Shown: positions 10,057 to 19,586 of the stretch, in pieces
Position numbering within the stretch: position 1 is the stretch's first letter
How the letters are laid out: each line of letters begins with the position of its first letter
From: Agarivorans albus
GTDB taxonomy: Bacteria > Pseudomonadota > Gammaproteobacteria > Enterobacterales > Celerinatantimonadaceae
Length of the DNA: 64,000 bases
Reading direction: 5' to 3'
Assembly (NCBI RefSeq): GCF_019670105.1
Contig: NZ_AP023032.1
Location: 747,501-811,500 of the forward strand
The notes under the pieces: model-generated
What the model saw: the letters and a program-made list of their open reading frames with translations, nothing else
What the model was told of the DNA's origin: nothing
Database searches by the model: none
Position numbers and translations under genes: made by a program

Positions 10057-11330
10057 ATTTATATAACTTAAAACACAACGAAGAGCAGGTGAGCTTTACT
10101 CAGGCAGTAAAACAAGGCTTGGGTAAACAGCAAGGTTTATTCTTTCCCGATAGCATTCCTGCATTTGATGATATTGATGCGGTGCTGGAACTAGATTTTC
10201 ATGCCCGTTGCGCTAAATTACTTGCGGCTTTATTAGACAACGAGCTGTCTGAAGCTGAGCTATTTGACATGGTAAGCAAGGCCTTCACTTTTACTGCACC
10301 GTTAAATAAGGTGACTGAGCAAATCAGCGCGCTAGAGCTATTTCATGGTCCAACTTTAGCCTTTAAAGATTTTGGCGGCCGCTTTATGGCTCAGTGTTTA
10401 GCCAAGTTCTCTAATGGTAATAAAACCACTATCTTAACCGCTACCTCGGGCGATACCGGCGCAGCTGTGGCACATGCTTTTTATGGCATGGAAAACATTA
10501 ACGTAGTGGTGCTTTACCCGAAAGGTAAGATTAGCCCACTGCAAGAAAAGCTGTTTTGTACCCTTGGTGGCAACATTACTACGGTAGCGGTAGAGTCTGA
10601 TTTTGATGCTTGTCAAAGCATGGTTAAACAAGCCTTTGACGACCAAGAGCTTAAACAAGCTATTGGCCTAAACTCGGCAAATTCTATCAATATTAGCCGT
10701 TTGGTGGCGCAGGTTTGTTACTACTTTGAAGCTGCTGCACAGCTACCTAAAGCGCAACGTGAGCAACTAGTGGTTGCAGTGCCTTCGGGCAACTTTGGTA
10801 ACTTAACCGCCGGTTTAATTGCTAAAGCTATGGGCTTACCGATTAAGCGTTTTATTGCTGCCACTAACGTAAACGATACGGTGCCACGTTACTTAGCGTC
10901 AGGTAACTGGGAGCCTAAACCAACACAAGCTACCTTATCTAATGCGATGGACGTGAGCCAACCAAACAACTGGCCACGTGTTGAAGAGCTGTTTAAAACC
11001 AAAGGCTGGCCGCTAAGTGACCTAGGCAAAGGGGCCATGACTGATGAGCAAACTGCTGAAGCAGTTAAAGCTCTAGATGACTTAGGTTACGTGTGTGAGC
11101 CGCATGGCGCGATTGCTTACCAGCAGCTTACCGAGCAACTAGCCGATGGCGAACAAGGTTTATTCCTGTGTACCGCTCACCCAGCTAAGTTTAAAGAAAG
11201 CGTAGAAGAGATTCTAGAACGTGAAATTGACCTACCAAAACCGCTAGCTGACCGAGCAGACTTAGACTTGTTATCTAAAGAAATGCCCGCTGATTTTGCT
11301 CAACTGCGTACTTTATTAATGAGCATCTAA
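10053..11330 (+). CDS. thrC: Threonine synthase
   Basis: A PLP enzyme that turns O-phosphohomoserine into L-threonine, the last step of the pathway. At 425 residues it has the usual bacterial thrC length. The PLP lysine lies in [17 protein letters not shown] (near residue 107). The phosphate-binding stretch [15 protein letters not shown] and the later [21 protein letters not shown] motif are clear. It overlaps thrB by 4 bases and is followed by a strong terminator, which closes the operon. Confidence 0.97.
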   Translation: MNLYNLKHNEEQVSFTQAVKQGLGKQQGLFFPDSIPAFDDIDAVLELDFHARCAKLLAALLDNELSEAELFDMVSKAFTFTAPLNKVTEQISALELFHGPTLAFKDFGGRFMAQCLAKFSNGNKTTILTATSGDTGAAVAHAFYGMENINVVVLYPKGKISPLQEKLFCTLGGNITTVAVESDFDACQSMVKQAFDDQELKQAIGLNSANSINISRLVAQVCYYFEAAAQLPKAQREQLVVAVPSGNFGNLTAGLIAKAMGLPIKRFIAATNVNDTVPRYLASGNWEPKPTQATLSNAMDVSQPNNWPRVEELFKTKGWPLSDLGKGAMTDEQTAEAVKALDDLGYVCEPHGAIAYQQLTEQLADGEQGLFLCTAHPAKFKESVEEILEREIDLPKPLADRADLDLLSKEMPADFAQLRTLLMSI

Positions 11331-11350
11331 GCTGATTGGCTAAACGACGT

Positions 11351-11379
11351 AAAACAGCGCCCTTTATGGCGCTGTTTTT
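11351..11379 (+). terminator. Terminator of the thr operon
   Basis: Stem AAAACAGCGCC with GGCGCTGTTTT, loop CTTTAT, followed by T-rich sequence. It begins 20 bases past the thrC stop. Confidence 0.9.
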
Positions 11380-11403
11380 GTTTGTAAAAGAAATGGTGAA
11401 AGC

Positions 11404-12042
11404 ATGAAAGCCAGCCTGATAATTAGCATAGTGAGTGGTTTACTAAGCGCTACTACAAACGCTGAACCCAGCAATGCTTGGCACTACCAACAAAGTGCTG
11501 AGCAGCAATTGAGTTATGCGGAATTAGTTGATACATCTGGCGAAGTTAGTCTAATGTTTCGTTGTATTCATGGCGAGCTGGATAGCTTAATGCGCCTTGC
11601 AAATGGGCCTTTGCAGCCAGCGTATAACTTTATGGATTGGCAATTCACCCAGCCGCAGAATCAGCTAACTAGTTTTAATGTTCTCTATCATCACTTTGAT
11701 GACGATTATTATCAGCTGGGGGCGGGGTATAACAGCTGGTTTGAGCTGTACTTTACTATTATGCAGCATTCCCAGATGCGTTGGTCGAGCAATGACTTTG
11801 CTGGCATAGAGTTTTTGTATCACGACACAGCCGCGATTAGCCAAGTGATTCAGCAATGCCCAGAGGCTTTTCAAGCTTCTTATGACGAGTTGGCTGAGAA
11901 GTTAAGCCAAGAGCTCGTTGCGGCACGTATTGCTGGTAAGCTTCAACAAGTTAATGATATCGAGCAAGCCATTGAGCAGCTGGTACATTTCGCCACTCAG
12001 TTGGCTCAATTAACGCAAGTGCCTTTGCTGATTAGTGACTAG
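11404..12042 (+). CDS. Exported hypothetical protein
   Basis: A 212-residue protein starting with a short signal peptide (MKASLIISIVSGLLSATTNA, probable cleavage near residue 20). The mature part is acidic and glutamine-rich, with aromatic stretches (YHHFDDDYYQLGAGYNSWFELYF) and a predicted helical, coiled-coil-like C-terminal third (about 150-205, ELAEKLSQELVAARIAGKLQQ). Two cysteines (in FRCIHGE and QQCPEAF) could form a disulfide in the periplasm. I do not recognise a family. The TAG stop is made from the TA of a target site plus the first G of the MITE-like element at 12042. The sequence beyond the element would supply the same stop, so the insertion did not change the protein. Confidence 0.55.
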   Translation: MKASLIISIVSGLLSATTNAEPSNAWHYQQSAEQQLSYAELVDTSGEVSLMFRCIHGELDSLMRLANGPLQPAYNFMDWQFTQPQNQLTSFNVLYHHFDDDYYQLGAGYNSWFELYFTIMQHSQMRWSSNDFAGIEFLYHDTAAISQVIQQCPEAFQASYDELAEKLSQELVAARIAGKLQQVNDIEQAIEQLVHFATQLAQLTQVPLLISD

Positions 12043-12303
12043 GGTCTGTTGATCTTTGCTGATGGTTTTTGCAGTAATTTATTAGCCATTTAGGCAAGGC
12101 AGTGAGTGTGCAGTTAAGTGGGCTTAATAAACACTCGCTAACGCTGAATAAATGGCTAAGAAATGCTGCCCGAAGGGTTCGGATATGCGAACTTTACTCT
12201 TTGTTAAGCACTTCTTACTTAGCCCACTAGGCTTCTAAGTGCTCGCCGCGATTAAAGCCCGCTTATCTCGAACAAAATTTCAACACCAAAGATCAACAGA
12301 CCC
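12042..12303. mobile_element. MITE-like non-coding element, 262 bp, with 17-18 bp inverted ends
   Basis: The left end GGGTCTGTTGATCTTTG (12042-12058) is an exact reverse complement of the right end CAAAGATCAACAGACCC (12287-12303). Both ends are flanked by CTA/TAG, so the element sits in a CTAG target with a TA (or CTAG) duplication. IS5-group (YTAR) and IS630-type elements use such targets. Inside there is another 11-bp inverted pair, TTAGCCATTTA (12082-12092) and TAAATGGCTAA (12149-12159), within a longer imperfect hairpin. AGCACTT/AAGTGCT is a further pair. There is no open frame of useful size. This fits a miniature element moved by a transposase elsewhere in the genome; no transposase is in the window. 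Confidence 0.7.
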
Positions 12304-12397
12304 TAGTTAGTCAAATAAATATCGCCTAGCTATCAAGTTGATCTTTGCAGCGTTCTCACGCATATTGCAAAGATTGCTAGAACAAAATACGAAAACT

Positions 12398-13258
12398 ATG
12401 AGTAAAGTGTTAAAAGATTTGCTCGAGCTATTAAGCTTAGAGCGCATTGAAGAAGGCCTATTTCGCGGGCATAGCCAAGATTTAGGCTTTGGGGCAGTAT
12501 TTGGCGGCCAAGTAATGGGGCAGGCCTTGTCTGCCGCTAAAGAAACAGTGAGTGAAAAGCGCCAGGTTCACTCTTTTCACTCTTACTTTTTACGACCGGG
12601 CGATCCCAATCATCGTATCGTTTACGATATAGAAAGCATTCGTGATGGTCGCAGCGTATCTACTCGCCGTGTTAAAGCGATTCAATTTGGTAAGCCTATT
12701 TTCTATATGACAGCGTCTTTTCAGCAGCCGTCTACTGGTTTTGAACACCAAGATGAGATGCCTGACGTCGCAGCTCCGGAAGAACTGCAATCAGAGCAAG
12801 AGTATGCATTTCAGCTGCGTGACATGCTACCCGATGCTGTGCGTGACAAGTTCATTTGTGATAAGCCGCTAGAGATGCGTCCGGTGGAGTTTGTTAATCC
12901 TCTCCAGCCAGAAAAGCTCGCCGCTAAACGTTGTGTATGGTTTAAGGCAAATGGCCAAATGCCCGATGACGGGCGGATTCATCGTTACTTATTGGCTTAT
13001 GCATCTGACTTCAACTTTTTGCCTACCGCTTTGCAGCCTCATGGACGTTCATTTATTGAGCCGCAGATGCAAACTGCAACCATTGATCACAGTATGTGGT
13101 TTCACCATGATTTTCGCTTAGATGAATGGTTATTGTATGTGGTGGATAGCCCTGCAGCATCTAATGGCCGAGGATTGGTAAGAGGGCAGTTCTTTACTAG
13201 AGATGGCAAGCTGGTGGCGTCTACCATCCAGGAAGGCGTAATTAGAGAACGAACTTAG
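12398..13258 (+). CDS. tesB: Acyl-CoA thioesterase II
   Basis: Hydrolyses acyl-CoA esters to free fatty acid and CoA; a cytoplasmic double-hotdog protein. From the ATG at 12398 it is 286 residues long, the E. coli TesB length, and the N-terminus ([21 protein letters not shown]) lines up with it. Conserved blocks are [47 protein letters not shown] and [21 protein letters not shown] longer frame opening at a TTG at 12338 would add 20 residues not found in the family. The MITE-like element lies about 95 bases upstream and could affect its promoter. Confidence 0.93.
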   Translation: MSKVLKDLLELLSLERIEEGLFRGHSQDLGFGAVFGGQVMGQALSAAKETVSEKRQVHSFHSYFLRPGDPNHRIVYDIESIRDGRSVSTRRVKAIQFGKPIFYMTASFQQPSTGFEHQDEMPDVAAPEELQSEQEYAFQLRDMLPDAVRDKFICDKPLEMRPVEFVNPLQPEKLAAKRCVWFKANGQMPDDGRIHRYLLAYASDFNFLPTALQPHGRSFIEPQMQTATIDHSMWFHHDFRLDEWLLYVVDSPAASNGRGLVRGQFFTRDGKLVASTIQEGVIRERT

Positions 13259-13279
13259 CTTTTGTAGAGCCTAGATAAC

Positions 13280-13307
13280 AAAAAAGCATGCCTAGGCATG
13301 CTTTTTT
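13280..13307. terminator. Bidirectional terminator between tesB and grcA
   Basis: Perfect hairpin AAAAAGCATGCC-TA-GGCATGCTTTTT, with A-run and T-run on opposite sides. It serves the convergent tesB and grcA. Confidence 0.9.
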
Positions 13308-13325
13308 CGTTTTAGTTACTGAGTC

Positions 13326-13706
13326 TTATAGTGATTCAGTAAAAGTACGCGTAATTACGTCTTGTTGTTGCTCAGTAGTAAGAGAGTTGAAGCGAACAGC
13401 GTAACCAGAAACACGAATAGTAAGCTGCGGGTATTTCTCTGGGTGCTTAACTGCATCTTCTAACGTTTCGCGACGAAGAACGTTAACGTTTAGGTGTTGG
13501 CCACCTTCTTCGATTGGCTGAGCTTTCATTGGTACTTCGCGATATTCGATTTGACCTAGTTTATCGATGGCTACCACTTCATCTTCAGCGTATAGCTCGT
13601 CTTTTACACATAGGCAGCGAGCTTGATTTTGCTCGTTGTCTAGTAGCCAAAAAGAACCTAATAGTGCGTCGTTATCTGCTTTAGTGATTTGAATACCGGT
13701 GGTCAT
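13326..13706 (-). CDS. grcA: Autonomous glycyl radical cofactor GrcA (YfiD)
   Basis: A small glycyl-radical protein that can replace the damaged C-terminal part of pyruvate formate-lyase and so rescue its activity after oxygen exposure. From the ATG at 13706 it has 126 residues, the usual length. The second half ([28 protein letters not shown]) is essentially the PFL C-terminus, with the radical-bearing glycine G101 in RVSGYAVRF. An ATG four codons upstream would place the ribosome site GAGGT inside the gene, so I prefer 13706. An FNR-like box about 100 bases upstream fits anaerobic or microaerobic induction. Confidence 0.96.
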   Translation of the reverse strand: MTTGIQITKADNDALLGSFWLLDNEQNQARCLCVKDELYAEDEVVAIDKLGQIEYREVPMKAQPIEEGGQHLNVNVLRRETLEDAVKHPEKYPQLTIRVSGYAVRFNSLTTEQQQDVITRTFTESL

Positions 13707-13807
13707 AACATACCTCATTAGCTAAAAGTTGTAATTTTATTACAGAATATAGCGATCCTTGAGCCACTTACGAATCATTATCGCCACTTGCTGTAACTAT
13801 ACTACAA

Positions 13808-13821
13808 TTGACCTTAATCAA
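13808..13821. promoter_or_regulatory. FNR-like site upstream of grcA
   Basis: TTGACCTTAATCAA matches TTGATnnnnATCAA with one mismatch. It lies 101 bases upstream of the grcA start; E. coli yfiD/grcA is a classic FNR target. A second, poorer sequence (TTGATTAAGGTTAA) lies about 50 bases further away. The whole 13707-14134 gap (428 bases) is AT-rich promoter space with no gene seen. Confidence 0.5.
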
Positions 13822-14134
13822 AAAAGGGTTTTTTTTGAATTTTATTATTATCTTTGTTGATTAAGGTTAAGTGGAGGTTTGATTGCTTGTGTTAGTGCCT
13901 TGAGCTGTGCTTGAATAAGAAATAAGCGTTTATCATTGATGTGTTATACAAGCATTTGTTTTTTATGGCTTAGTAGTTAACAAACAGTACAAACCCGCTT
14001 TTTGGCGTGTTTATCTTAAAAAGTGTGAACTGAGCGAAAAGCAAATCTGTCTAATAAACGATCTAGCGCAATAATAGTACAACGGTGAGTCCTTTATACT
14101 GATTTGAAAAGTGCTGGTTAGCCAAGGAGAAGCA

Positions 14135-14692
14135 ATGTTACAAAGTCTTCAACAAGATCATCAAAATATCGCTAAATTGCTGAAGGTGTTAGAGCAGAAG
14201 TTGGCTCATATTCGCAATGAAAAAGCGGTTAAATATAAGTTGATCGCCCATATCATTAGCTACATGCAAGAGTACGCAGACCGTTATCACCACCCTAAAG
14301 AAGATCTTATTTATGATTACTACGTGAAATACCGTGTAGTAGAGGATGATTTATCCAATCAACTTAAGAAGCAGCATGAAAATCTTATGGCGATGACTGA
14401 TGAGTTGAGCGATATCTTAGATATCATCTTGCTTGACGCAGTGGTTCCGCTGGATCAATTTAGTGACAAGCTGGAAGCCTTTATTAATGCTCAGTGGGAA
14501 CACCTTAATTACGAAGAGGATGTTGTTTTTCCTGCCTTAAAGCGCCACCTTACAGCGGATGATTGGCGCGCAATTGAACAAAGCTGGCAGCACGGTAATT
14601 ACGAAGACCCATTATTTGGTCACCGTGTTCATGAGCAATACAAAGCCTTGTCTGAGCGAATTAAGCTGTCTCAACCTCAAGAAGAAGAGTAA
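14135..14692 (+). CDS. Hemerythrin domain-containing protein
   Basis: A 185-residue cytoplasmic protein with one hemerythrin/HHE four-helix bundle that should bind a di-iron centre. The expected ligands are visible in order: H in LQQDHQNIAKLL, HHPKED with its histidine and glutamate, H in KKQHENLM, and HLNYEEDVVFPAL with a histidine and carboxylates. The protein resembles family members of unknown role and those linked to nitric oxide or oxygen stress. AAGGAG lies a few bases before the ATG at 14135; an upstream GTG at 14111 would put this site inside the gene. The unit is monocistronic and ends in the terminator at 14713. Confidence 0.85.
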   Translation: MLQSLQQDHQNIAKLLKVLEQKLAHIRNEKAVKYKLIAHIISYMQEYADRYHHPKEDLIYDYYVKYRVVEDDLSNQLKKQHENLMAMTDELSDILDIILLDAVVPLDQFSDKLEAFINAQWEHLNYEEDVVFPALKRHLTADDWRAIEQSWQHGNYEDPLFGHRVHEQYKALSERIKLSQPQEEE

Positions 14693-14712
14693 AGAGTATA
14701 ATTTAAGCAAAT

Positions 14713-14740
14713 AAAAAACCCGGCTAAAGCCGGGTTTTTT
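14713..14740. terminator. Bidirectional terminator
   Basis: Hairpin AAAAAACCCGGCT-AA-AGCCGGGTTTTTT between the convergent hemerythrin and DUF3545 genes. Confidence 0.9.
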
Positions 14741-14742
14741 GT

Positions 14743-14910
14743 TTAGTATTCGTACTCTGATTGAAGATCAAAACTGTGGTCGATTGACTGTAGTTCTTTT
14801 TGTAAGCGAATCTTATCTTTAATTGCCTCAATCTCTCGCCACTTACGTTTCTTATTTGAACTGCGAGAAGATTTGCTGGTTTCAACAGTATCCAAGTCTA
14901 GCCTATCCAT
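14743..14910 (-). CDS. Small DUF3545 family protein
   Basis: A 55-residue protein, very basic in the middle and acidic at the ends. It begins MDRLDLDTVETSKSSRSSN and contains KKRKWREIEAIKDKIRLQKEL, the conserved core I associate with the small DUF3545 family of marine gammaproteobacteria. A good ribosome site (AAGGAGATAACC) lies before the ATG at 14910, and the terminator at 14713-14740 follows the stop directly. No function is known to me; the core should be a charged helix. Confidence 0.75.
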   Translation of the reverse strand: MDRLDLDTVETSKSSRSSNKKRKWREIEAIKDKIRLQKELQSIDHSFDLQSEYEY

Positions 14911-15217
14911 GGTTATCTCCTTGTATGTTGTTGCAATTTAATAAGTACCATACGAGCACAAAAAGTAAAATACTAATGTTGCAAAATAGTTACAGCGGCT
15001 CACTTTTTTAGGCTTTTTTTGCGAGATTTTCTAAGCTTTATCTGTAGTTGCTATTTGTAGTCATGGATTTTTATACCGTTAATTTATATCGATGTGAGTT
15101 TTTATCTTGTTTTTGTTATATATCAAAGCATAGTCGCGCGCAGTTCCTTAAAATCCGCGTCCATTCAAACCTAGCTTAGGTTTTTAACCAACATTATACG
15201 TAAGGTGAATCTGAACC
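14911..15217. other. Intergenic region before the AGCS symporter
   Basis: A 307-base AT-rich region. The only structure I see is a short palindrome AAACCTAGCTTAGGTTT (about 15166-15182) in the leader, too weak to call a terminator. I looked for a glycine riboswitch, which can precede such symporters, and did not see one. Confidence 0.35.
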
Positions 15218-16627
15218 ATGAATGAGATTGTGAACTGGTTAAACGATGTGCTGTGGGGCAACTTGCTCATCTACTTGTTGTTGGGTACGGGTGTGTTGTT
15301 CACCGTAAGAACTAAATTTATTCAATTTCGCCATTTTGGCCATATGTTTTCGGTAATGAAGTCTAGCCGTAAATGTGATGCTAGTGGTATCTCCTCATTT
15401 CAAGCTTTATGTACTAGTCTTGCGGCGCGGGTAGGTACCGGTAACTTAGCCGGTGTGGCTGTTGCGGTAACCTTAGGTGGACCTGGTGCGGTATTTTGGA
15501 TGTGGCTAATCGCCTTGTTGGGTATGGCAACTAGCTTTGCTGAAAGCAGCTTAGCCCAGCTTTATAAAGTAAAAGACAGCGATGGTAATTTTCGCGGTGG
15601 CCCGTCTTATTACATGGAACAAGGCTTAGGCAAGCGTTGGATGGGCGTGGTATTTGCCATCTGTCTAATTATTGCGTTTGGCTTGGTGTTTAACGCCGTA
15701 CAAGCTAACTCTATCGCTTCTGCTTTGCATGAAGCATTTGGCTTTGAGAAATACCTAGTGGGCTTAGTACTGGTGATAGCGGCCGCGCTGATTATTTTTG
15801 GCGGTATTCGCAGCATCGCTCGCTTTGCTGAGTTGGTGGTGCCAGTGATGGCCTTAGCTTATGTGGTAGTGGCCTTACTGGTTGTATTGGCGAATATTCA
15901 ACAAATGCCAGAGGTGTTCGGCCTTATTTTCCGCTCGGCTTTTGGTTTTGAGGAGGCTGGTGCTGGTGCTTTAGGCGCGGCGATGATGAACGGTATTAAG
16001 CGTGGCTTATTCTCCAATGAAGCTGGTATGGGTAGCGCGCCTAACGCAGCGGCCACAGCAACGCCTTATCCGCCGCACCCTGCTTCTCAGGGCTATGTGC
16101 AGATGCTTGGGGTATTTATCGACACTGTGGTGATTTGTACTGCCACTGCAGCGATTATTTTGCTTAGCCACAATGAACAACTTACTGGTGATGGCATTGC
16201 ACTAACCCAGCAAGCTTTAAGTGGTCAAGTGGGTGCCTGGGGAAGCTACTTTGTAGGTATTGCGATTATTTTCTTTGCTTTCACATCGATAGTGGGTAAC
16301 TACTCGTATGCAGAAACTAACTTAATCTTCTTAGAGCACAACCATAAAGCCGGTTTGTGGATCTTCCGCTTATTGGTACTAGCAATGGTAATGGTAGGCG
16401 CAGTGGTCAAAATCGACATTATTTGGAATTTAGCTGATGTATCGATGGGCTTTATGGCGCTAGTCAACCTTGTGGCTATTTTGATGCTCTCTGGTGTGGT
16501 AGTGAAACTAGCCTCTGACTACAATCGTCAGCTAGACGCCGGTAAAGTGCCAAGTTTCAACAGCGACGAGTACCCAGAATTGAAACAGCAAATAGATAAA
16601 GATATTTGGTCTGGCTCAAGTAAATAG
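15218..16627 (+). CDS. Sodium:alanine/glycine symporter (AGCS family)
   Basis: An inner-membrane carrier that takes up alanine or glycine with Na+. The 469 residues form about ten hydrophobic segments. The family signature is clear: ALCTSLAARVGTGNLAGVAVAVTLGGPGAVFWMW (about residues 63-96), the FRGGPSYYMEQGLG loop, and NGIKRGLFSNEAGMGSAPNAAATA near residue 260. The C-terminal tail is hydrophilic. It follows AGGTGAA before the ATG and is monocistronic. The exact amino acid cannot be read from the sequence. Confidence 0.93.
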   Translation: MNEIVNWLNDVLWGNLLIYLLLGTGVLFTVRTKFIQFRHFGHMFSVMKSSRKCDASGISSFQALCTSLAARVGTGNLAGVAVAVTLGGPGAVFWMWLIALLGMATSFAESSLAQLYKVKDSDGNFRGGPSYYMEQGLGKRWMGVVFAICLIIAFGLVFNAVQANSIASALHEAFGFEKYLVGLVLVIAAALIIFGGIRSIARFAELVVPVMALAYVVVALLVVLANIQQMPEVFGLIFRSAFGFEEAGAGALGAAMMNGIKRGLFSNEAGMGSAPNAAATATPYPPHPASQGYVQMLGVFIDTVVICTATAAIILLSHNEQLTGDGIALTQQALSGQVGAWGSYFVGIAIIFFAFTSIVGNYSYAETNLIFLEHNHKAGLWIFRLLVLAMVMVGAVVKIDIIWNLADVSMGFMALVNLVAILMLSGVVVKLASDYNRQLDAGKVPSFNSDEYPELKQQIDKDIWSGSSK

Positions 16628-16646
16628 AAGGCTTAGTTCTTCAAAC

Positions 16647-16676
16647 AAAAAAGCCTCGATAGTATCGAGGCTTTTT
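16647..16676. terminator. Bidirectional terminator
   Basis: Hairpin AAAAAGCCTCGAT-AGT-ATCGAGGCTTTTT between the convergent symporter and ruvX. Confidence 0.9.
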
Positions 16677-16698
16677 ATTAACTAATTTAAGTGAACTA

Positions 16699-17127
16699 CT
16701 AGTATTGCTCGGCGCACCAGCTTTCAAAAATTAAGGCGGCGGCTAGGCTATCAACAGCGCCTTTTTCTAAGGCTTTATAACCGCCTAACTCAAATAACTT
16801 TTCTTTGGCGTCTACCGTGGTCAAGCGTTCATCTTGCATCGCTATTGGGTAGCCAAAACGGCCATGTAGGCGGTTGGCGAACTTTTTAGCTCGGTTAGTG
16901 AGATCTTGCTCGGTGCCGTCCATGTTAAGTGGCAAACCAATTACCAGTAGATCGGGCTGCCATAGCTTGAGCAGTTCTTCTAAAGTTTGCCAATTTGGAA
17001 TGCCATCTTGAGCTTTGATGGCGGCCAGCGGCTTAGCTGAGCCCGTTAACTCTTGACCGATGGCAACACCAATACTTTTGGTTCCAAAGTCAAAAGCAAG
17101 GGCTGAGCGCTCTCCAGATCTGGCCAT
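16699..17127 (-). CDS. ruvX: Putative pre-16S rRNA nuclease / Holliday junction resolvase-like (YqgF)
   Basis: A 142-residue RNase H-like protein of the YqgF family, linked to maturation of the 16S rRNA 5' end. The N-terminal catalytic strand [16 protein letters not shown], the [24 protein letters not shown] segment and [14 protein letters not shown] are typical, and the C-terminal aspartate lies in [13 protein letters not shown]. It overlaps the yqgE stop by one base (TAATG), so the two are translated together; this gene order is common in the gammaproteobacteria. Confidence 0.95.
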   Translation of the reverse strand: MARSGERSALAFDFGTKSIGVAIGQELTGSAKPLAAIKAQDGIPNWQTLEELLKLWQPDLLVIGLPLNMDGTEQDLTNRAKKFANRLHGRFGYPIAMQDERLTTVDAKEKLFELGGYKALEKGAVDSLAAALIFESWCAEQY

Positions 17128-17690
17128 TAAGCGTGACCTACTTGGTTAGACAATTGCCAGATATCAATGCCCAAACTTTTGGCCGCGGCTTCCCAGCGTT
17201 TATGAATGGGGGTTGAGAAAATAATGTCGGTACTGGCCGGTAAGGTTAGCCAAGAGTTTTCAGCAATCTCTTGCTCCAGCTGTCCGGCTTCCCAGCTGGC
17301 ATAACCAAGGGTGACGATATAATCACTGGGCTGGGAATCAGTGCCTAAGGTGTCGAGCACGTCCTTAGATGTGGTGACCATGAGCTCTTCACTCACTTTT
17401 AAGCTGCTGCTAAAGCCTTTTACCGGTGAGTGCAGCACAAAGCCTCGCTCCTGCGACACAGGACCGCCTTGATAAACCGGGCGGTCCAAATCTTCTCGGA
17501 TCATTTCTACTTGGTCTTGCAGCTCTATTTGTTGCAGCAGCGATTCCACCGACAAGTCTACCGGTACATTAATCACCAGGCCCATTGCGCCTTCTTCATT
17601 ATGTTCACACATATAGACTACAGAGCGCTTGAAGAAAGGGTCTTCTAAGCTCGGCATGGCGATTAAAAACTGATTCTGCAAAGTGTTCAT
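17127..17690 (-). CDS. yqgE: YqgE/AlgH family protein (DUF179)
   Basis: A 187-residue protein of the conserved UPF0301/AlgH family with no settled function. It starts [29 protein letters not shown] and contains [26 protein letters not shown] and the late [23 protein letters not shown] motif, all typical. I start at the ATG at 17690. A TTG at 17699 is possible, because AAAAGGG is better spaced for it. It lies between gshB and ruvX on the minus strand and is probably part of an rsmE-gshB-yqgE-ruvX operon. Confidence 0.93.
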   Translation of the reverse strand: MNTLQNQFLIAMPSLEDPFFKRSVVYMCEHNEEGAMGLVINVPVDLSVESLLQQIELQDQVEMIREDLDRPVYQGGPVSQERGFVLHSPVKGFSSSLKVSEELMVTTSKDVLDTLGTDSQPSDYIVTLGYASWEAGQLEQEIAENSWLTLPASTDIIFSTPIHKRWEAAAKSLGIDIWQLSNQVGHA

Positions 17691-17717
17691 TGCGTCCAAA
17701 TTAACCCTTTTAACTAC

Positions 17718-18674
17718 TTAGGTTGATGATTTAAGTCTAGCTTCTATTGCATCCATTAACTTACCGGTAATGGAAATATCGTAGGCTGCTTCAATTTCTT
17801 TGATACAGGTAGGGCTGGTGACGTTTATTTCAGTCACTTTATCGCCAATTACATCTAAGCCTACAAATACTAAGCCTTTTTCTTTTAGAGCCGGGCCTAT
17901 GGCATTCGCGATGTGCCAGTCGCTGTCTGAAAGTGGTTGAGCAACACCTCGGCCACCTGCAGCCAGGTTGCCACGGGTTTCGCCTTTCGATGGAATGCGC
18001 GCCAAGCAATAGGGCATAGGCTCTCCATCTACAATCAAAATGCGTTTATCGCCATCTACAATCTCTGGGATGAACTTCTGCGCCATGCAGTACTCTTGAC
18101 CATGATTAGTGAGAGTTTCGAGTATCACGCCAACATTTGGATCGCCTTCTTTTAGGCGAAAGATCGACGCTCCACCCATACCATCTAGTGGTTTCATGAT
18201 GACGTCTTTGTGCTGCTGGTGGAAAGCTTTTAAGCGCGGCATATCACTGCTAACTAGCGTGGTTGGGGTAAACTCGGCAAACCAGGCTGTAAACAATTTC
18301 TCGTTAGCGTCGCGTAAGCTTTGCGGCTTGTTAATGATTAAGCTGCCCTCGGCTTCGGCGCGCTCCAAAATATATGTGGCGTAGATAAACTCGGTATCAA
18401 ATGGAGGATCTTTACGCATTAAAATGACATCTAGCTCACTCAAGCTTTGATCCACTTCACTGCCTAATTCATACCAAGATTGCTCGTCATGTTGTACGGC
18501 TAATGGGCGCATATTAGCTGCAGCTCTGCCGCCATCTAAATAGAGATCTTGCATCTCCATATAGTAAATCTCGTAGCCGCGTGATTGAGCTTCTAGCAAC
18601 ATGGCGAAACTAGAATCTTTTTTGATGTTAATGTCGGCGATGGGATCCATCACGATACCAAGTTTAATGCTCAT
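17718..18674 (-). CDS. gshB: Glutathione synthetase
   Basis: An ATP-grasp ligase that joins glycine to gamma-glutamylcysteine, the second step of glutathione synthesis, in the cytoplasm. The 318-residue length is usual. IGIVMDPI-like N-terminus, IINKPQSLRDANEKLFT, VMKPLDGMGGASIF (ATP loop), DGDKRILIVDGEPMPYCLARIP and ETRGNLAAGGRG are the diagnostic blocks. The ATG follows directly on the rsmE stop with no gap, which points to one transcript. Confidence 0.97.
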   Translation of the reverse strand: MSIKLGIVMDPIADINIKKDSSFAMLLEAQSRGYEIYYMEMQDLYLDGGRAAANMRPLAVQHDEQSWYELGSEVDQSLSELDVILMRKDPPFDTEFIYATYILERAEAEGSLIINKPQSLRDANEKLFTAWFAEFTPTTLVSSDMPRLKAFHQQHKDVIMKPLDGMGGASIFRLKEGDPNVGVILETLTNHGQEYCMAQKFIPEIVDGDKRILIVDGEPMPYCLARIPSKGETRGNLAAGGRGVAQPLSDSDWHIANAIGPALKEKGLVFVGLDVIGDKVTEINVTSPTCIKEIEAAYDISITGKLMDAIEARLKSST

Positions 18675-19406
18675 TTATGCTAAGTCTCCAAATTGACATT
18701 GCAAAGCGGTAATAGCCGTAAGGGCAGCGGTTTCGGTTCGCAGTACCCGCGGCCCTAAAATTGTCTCTTGAAACTGATGCTGATTGCAGTTCTCAATTTC
18801 TTGCTCGCTTAAGCCACCTTCTGGCCCAATAAGTAGCCTTACTCCGTGTTCAGGAGTTGGCAGGGTCTTAATGCTATATGGGGCCTTTGGGTGCAAATTC
18901 AACTTCATAGCGGCAGACTCTTCACTGGCCCATTGCTCTAGGCTTTGCAGTGGCGCTATTTCTGGCACAACACTGCGCCCCGACTGCTCACAAGCAGCAA
19001 TAGCAATTTTTTGCCATTGTTGGCGCTTCTTCTCAAAGCGCTCTTGGTTGAGCTTGACCCCACAACGCTCGCTGGTGAGTGGGGTGATTTTATTTACTCC
19101 CAGCTCCACGGATTTTTGAATGGTAAACTCCATTCTGTCACCACGAGAAATCACTTGGCCTAGATGGATATGCAGAGGAGACTCGCTAGGGTTAGCGGCA
19201 ACTGCGGTAATTTTCACCGACACGTGCTTCTTACTGGCGTTTTCTATTTGTGCTGCGTAGTTATTGCCATCGTTATTAAACAGCTCCAGTTGCTGGCCAG
19301 CTTCCATGCGCAGTACCCGCCCAACGTGATTGGCTGCTTCATCATCAAGCTCTGTGACCATGTTTAGCGAGAGCGGCAGAGAGTGGAAAATTCGTGGAAT
19401 GCGCAT
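18675..19406 (-). CDS. rsmE: 16S rRNA (uracil1498-N3)-methyltransferase
   Basis: A SPOUT-type methyltransferase that modifies U1498 of 16S rRNA using S-adenosylmethionine. It has 243 residues, with an N-terminal PUA-like domain (about 1-70; [21 protein letters not shown]) and a C-terminal knot domain with [14 protein letters not shown] and [16 protein letters not shown], both diagnostic. It is the first gene of the likely rsmE-gshB-yqgE-ruvX unit. Confidence 0.96.
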   Translation of the reverse strand: MRIPRIFHSLPLSLNMVTELDDEAANHVGRVLRMEAGQQLELFNNDGNNYAAQIENASKKHVSVKITAVAANPSESPLHIHLGQVISRGDRMEFTIQKSVELGVNKITPLTSERCGVKLNQERFEKKRQQWQKIAIAACEQSGRSVVPEIAPLQSLEQWASEESAAMKLNLHPKAPYSIKTLPTPEHGVRLLIGPEGGLSEQEIENCNQHQFQETILGPRVLRTETAALTAITALQCQFGDLA

Positions 19407-19586
19407 GGTGAAAAATAGGCCCTTTGGGTTGTTGTATTGGTTAAGGATTTGACTGTTAAAGGATAAACCTAAAAAGTAGTTAAGCCTAGAATAGCAAAAC
19501 TAGAATTACAGTTATTTTGTATTATTTGTTGATTTATATCCTGATTCCTTCATATTGTTGCTTTTGTCGATAACGAAAAGGAAATC

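Noticed and set aside
14911-15217. Glycine riboswitch before the AGCS symporter
   Set aside because: The conserved glycine aptamer elements were not visible; only a short palindrome is present.
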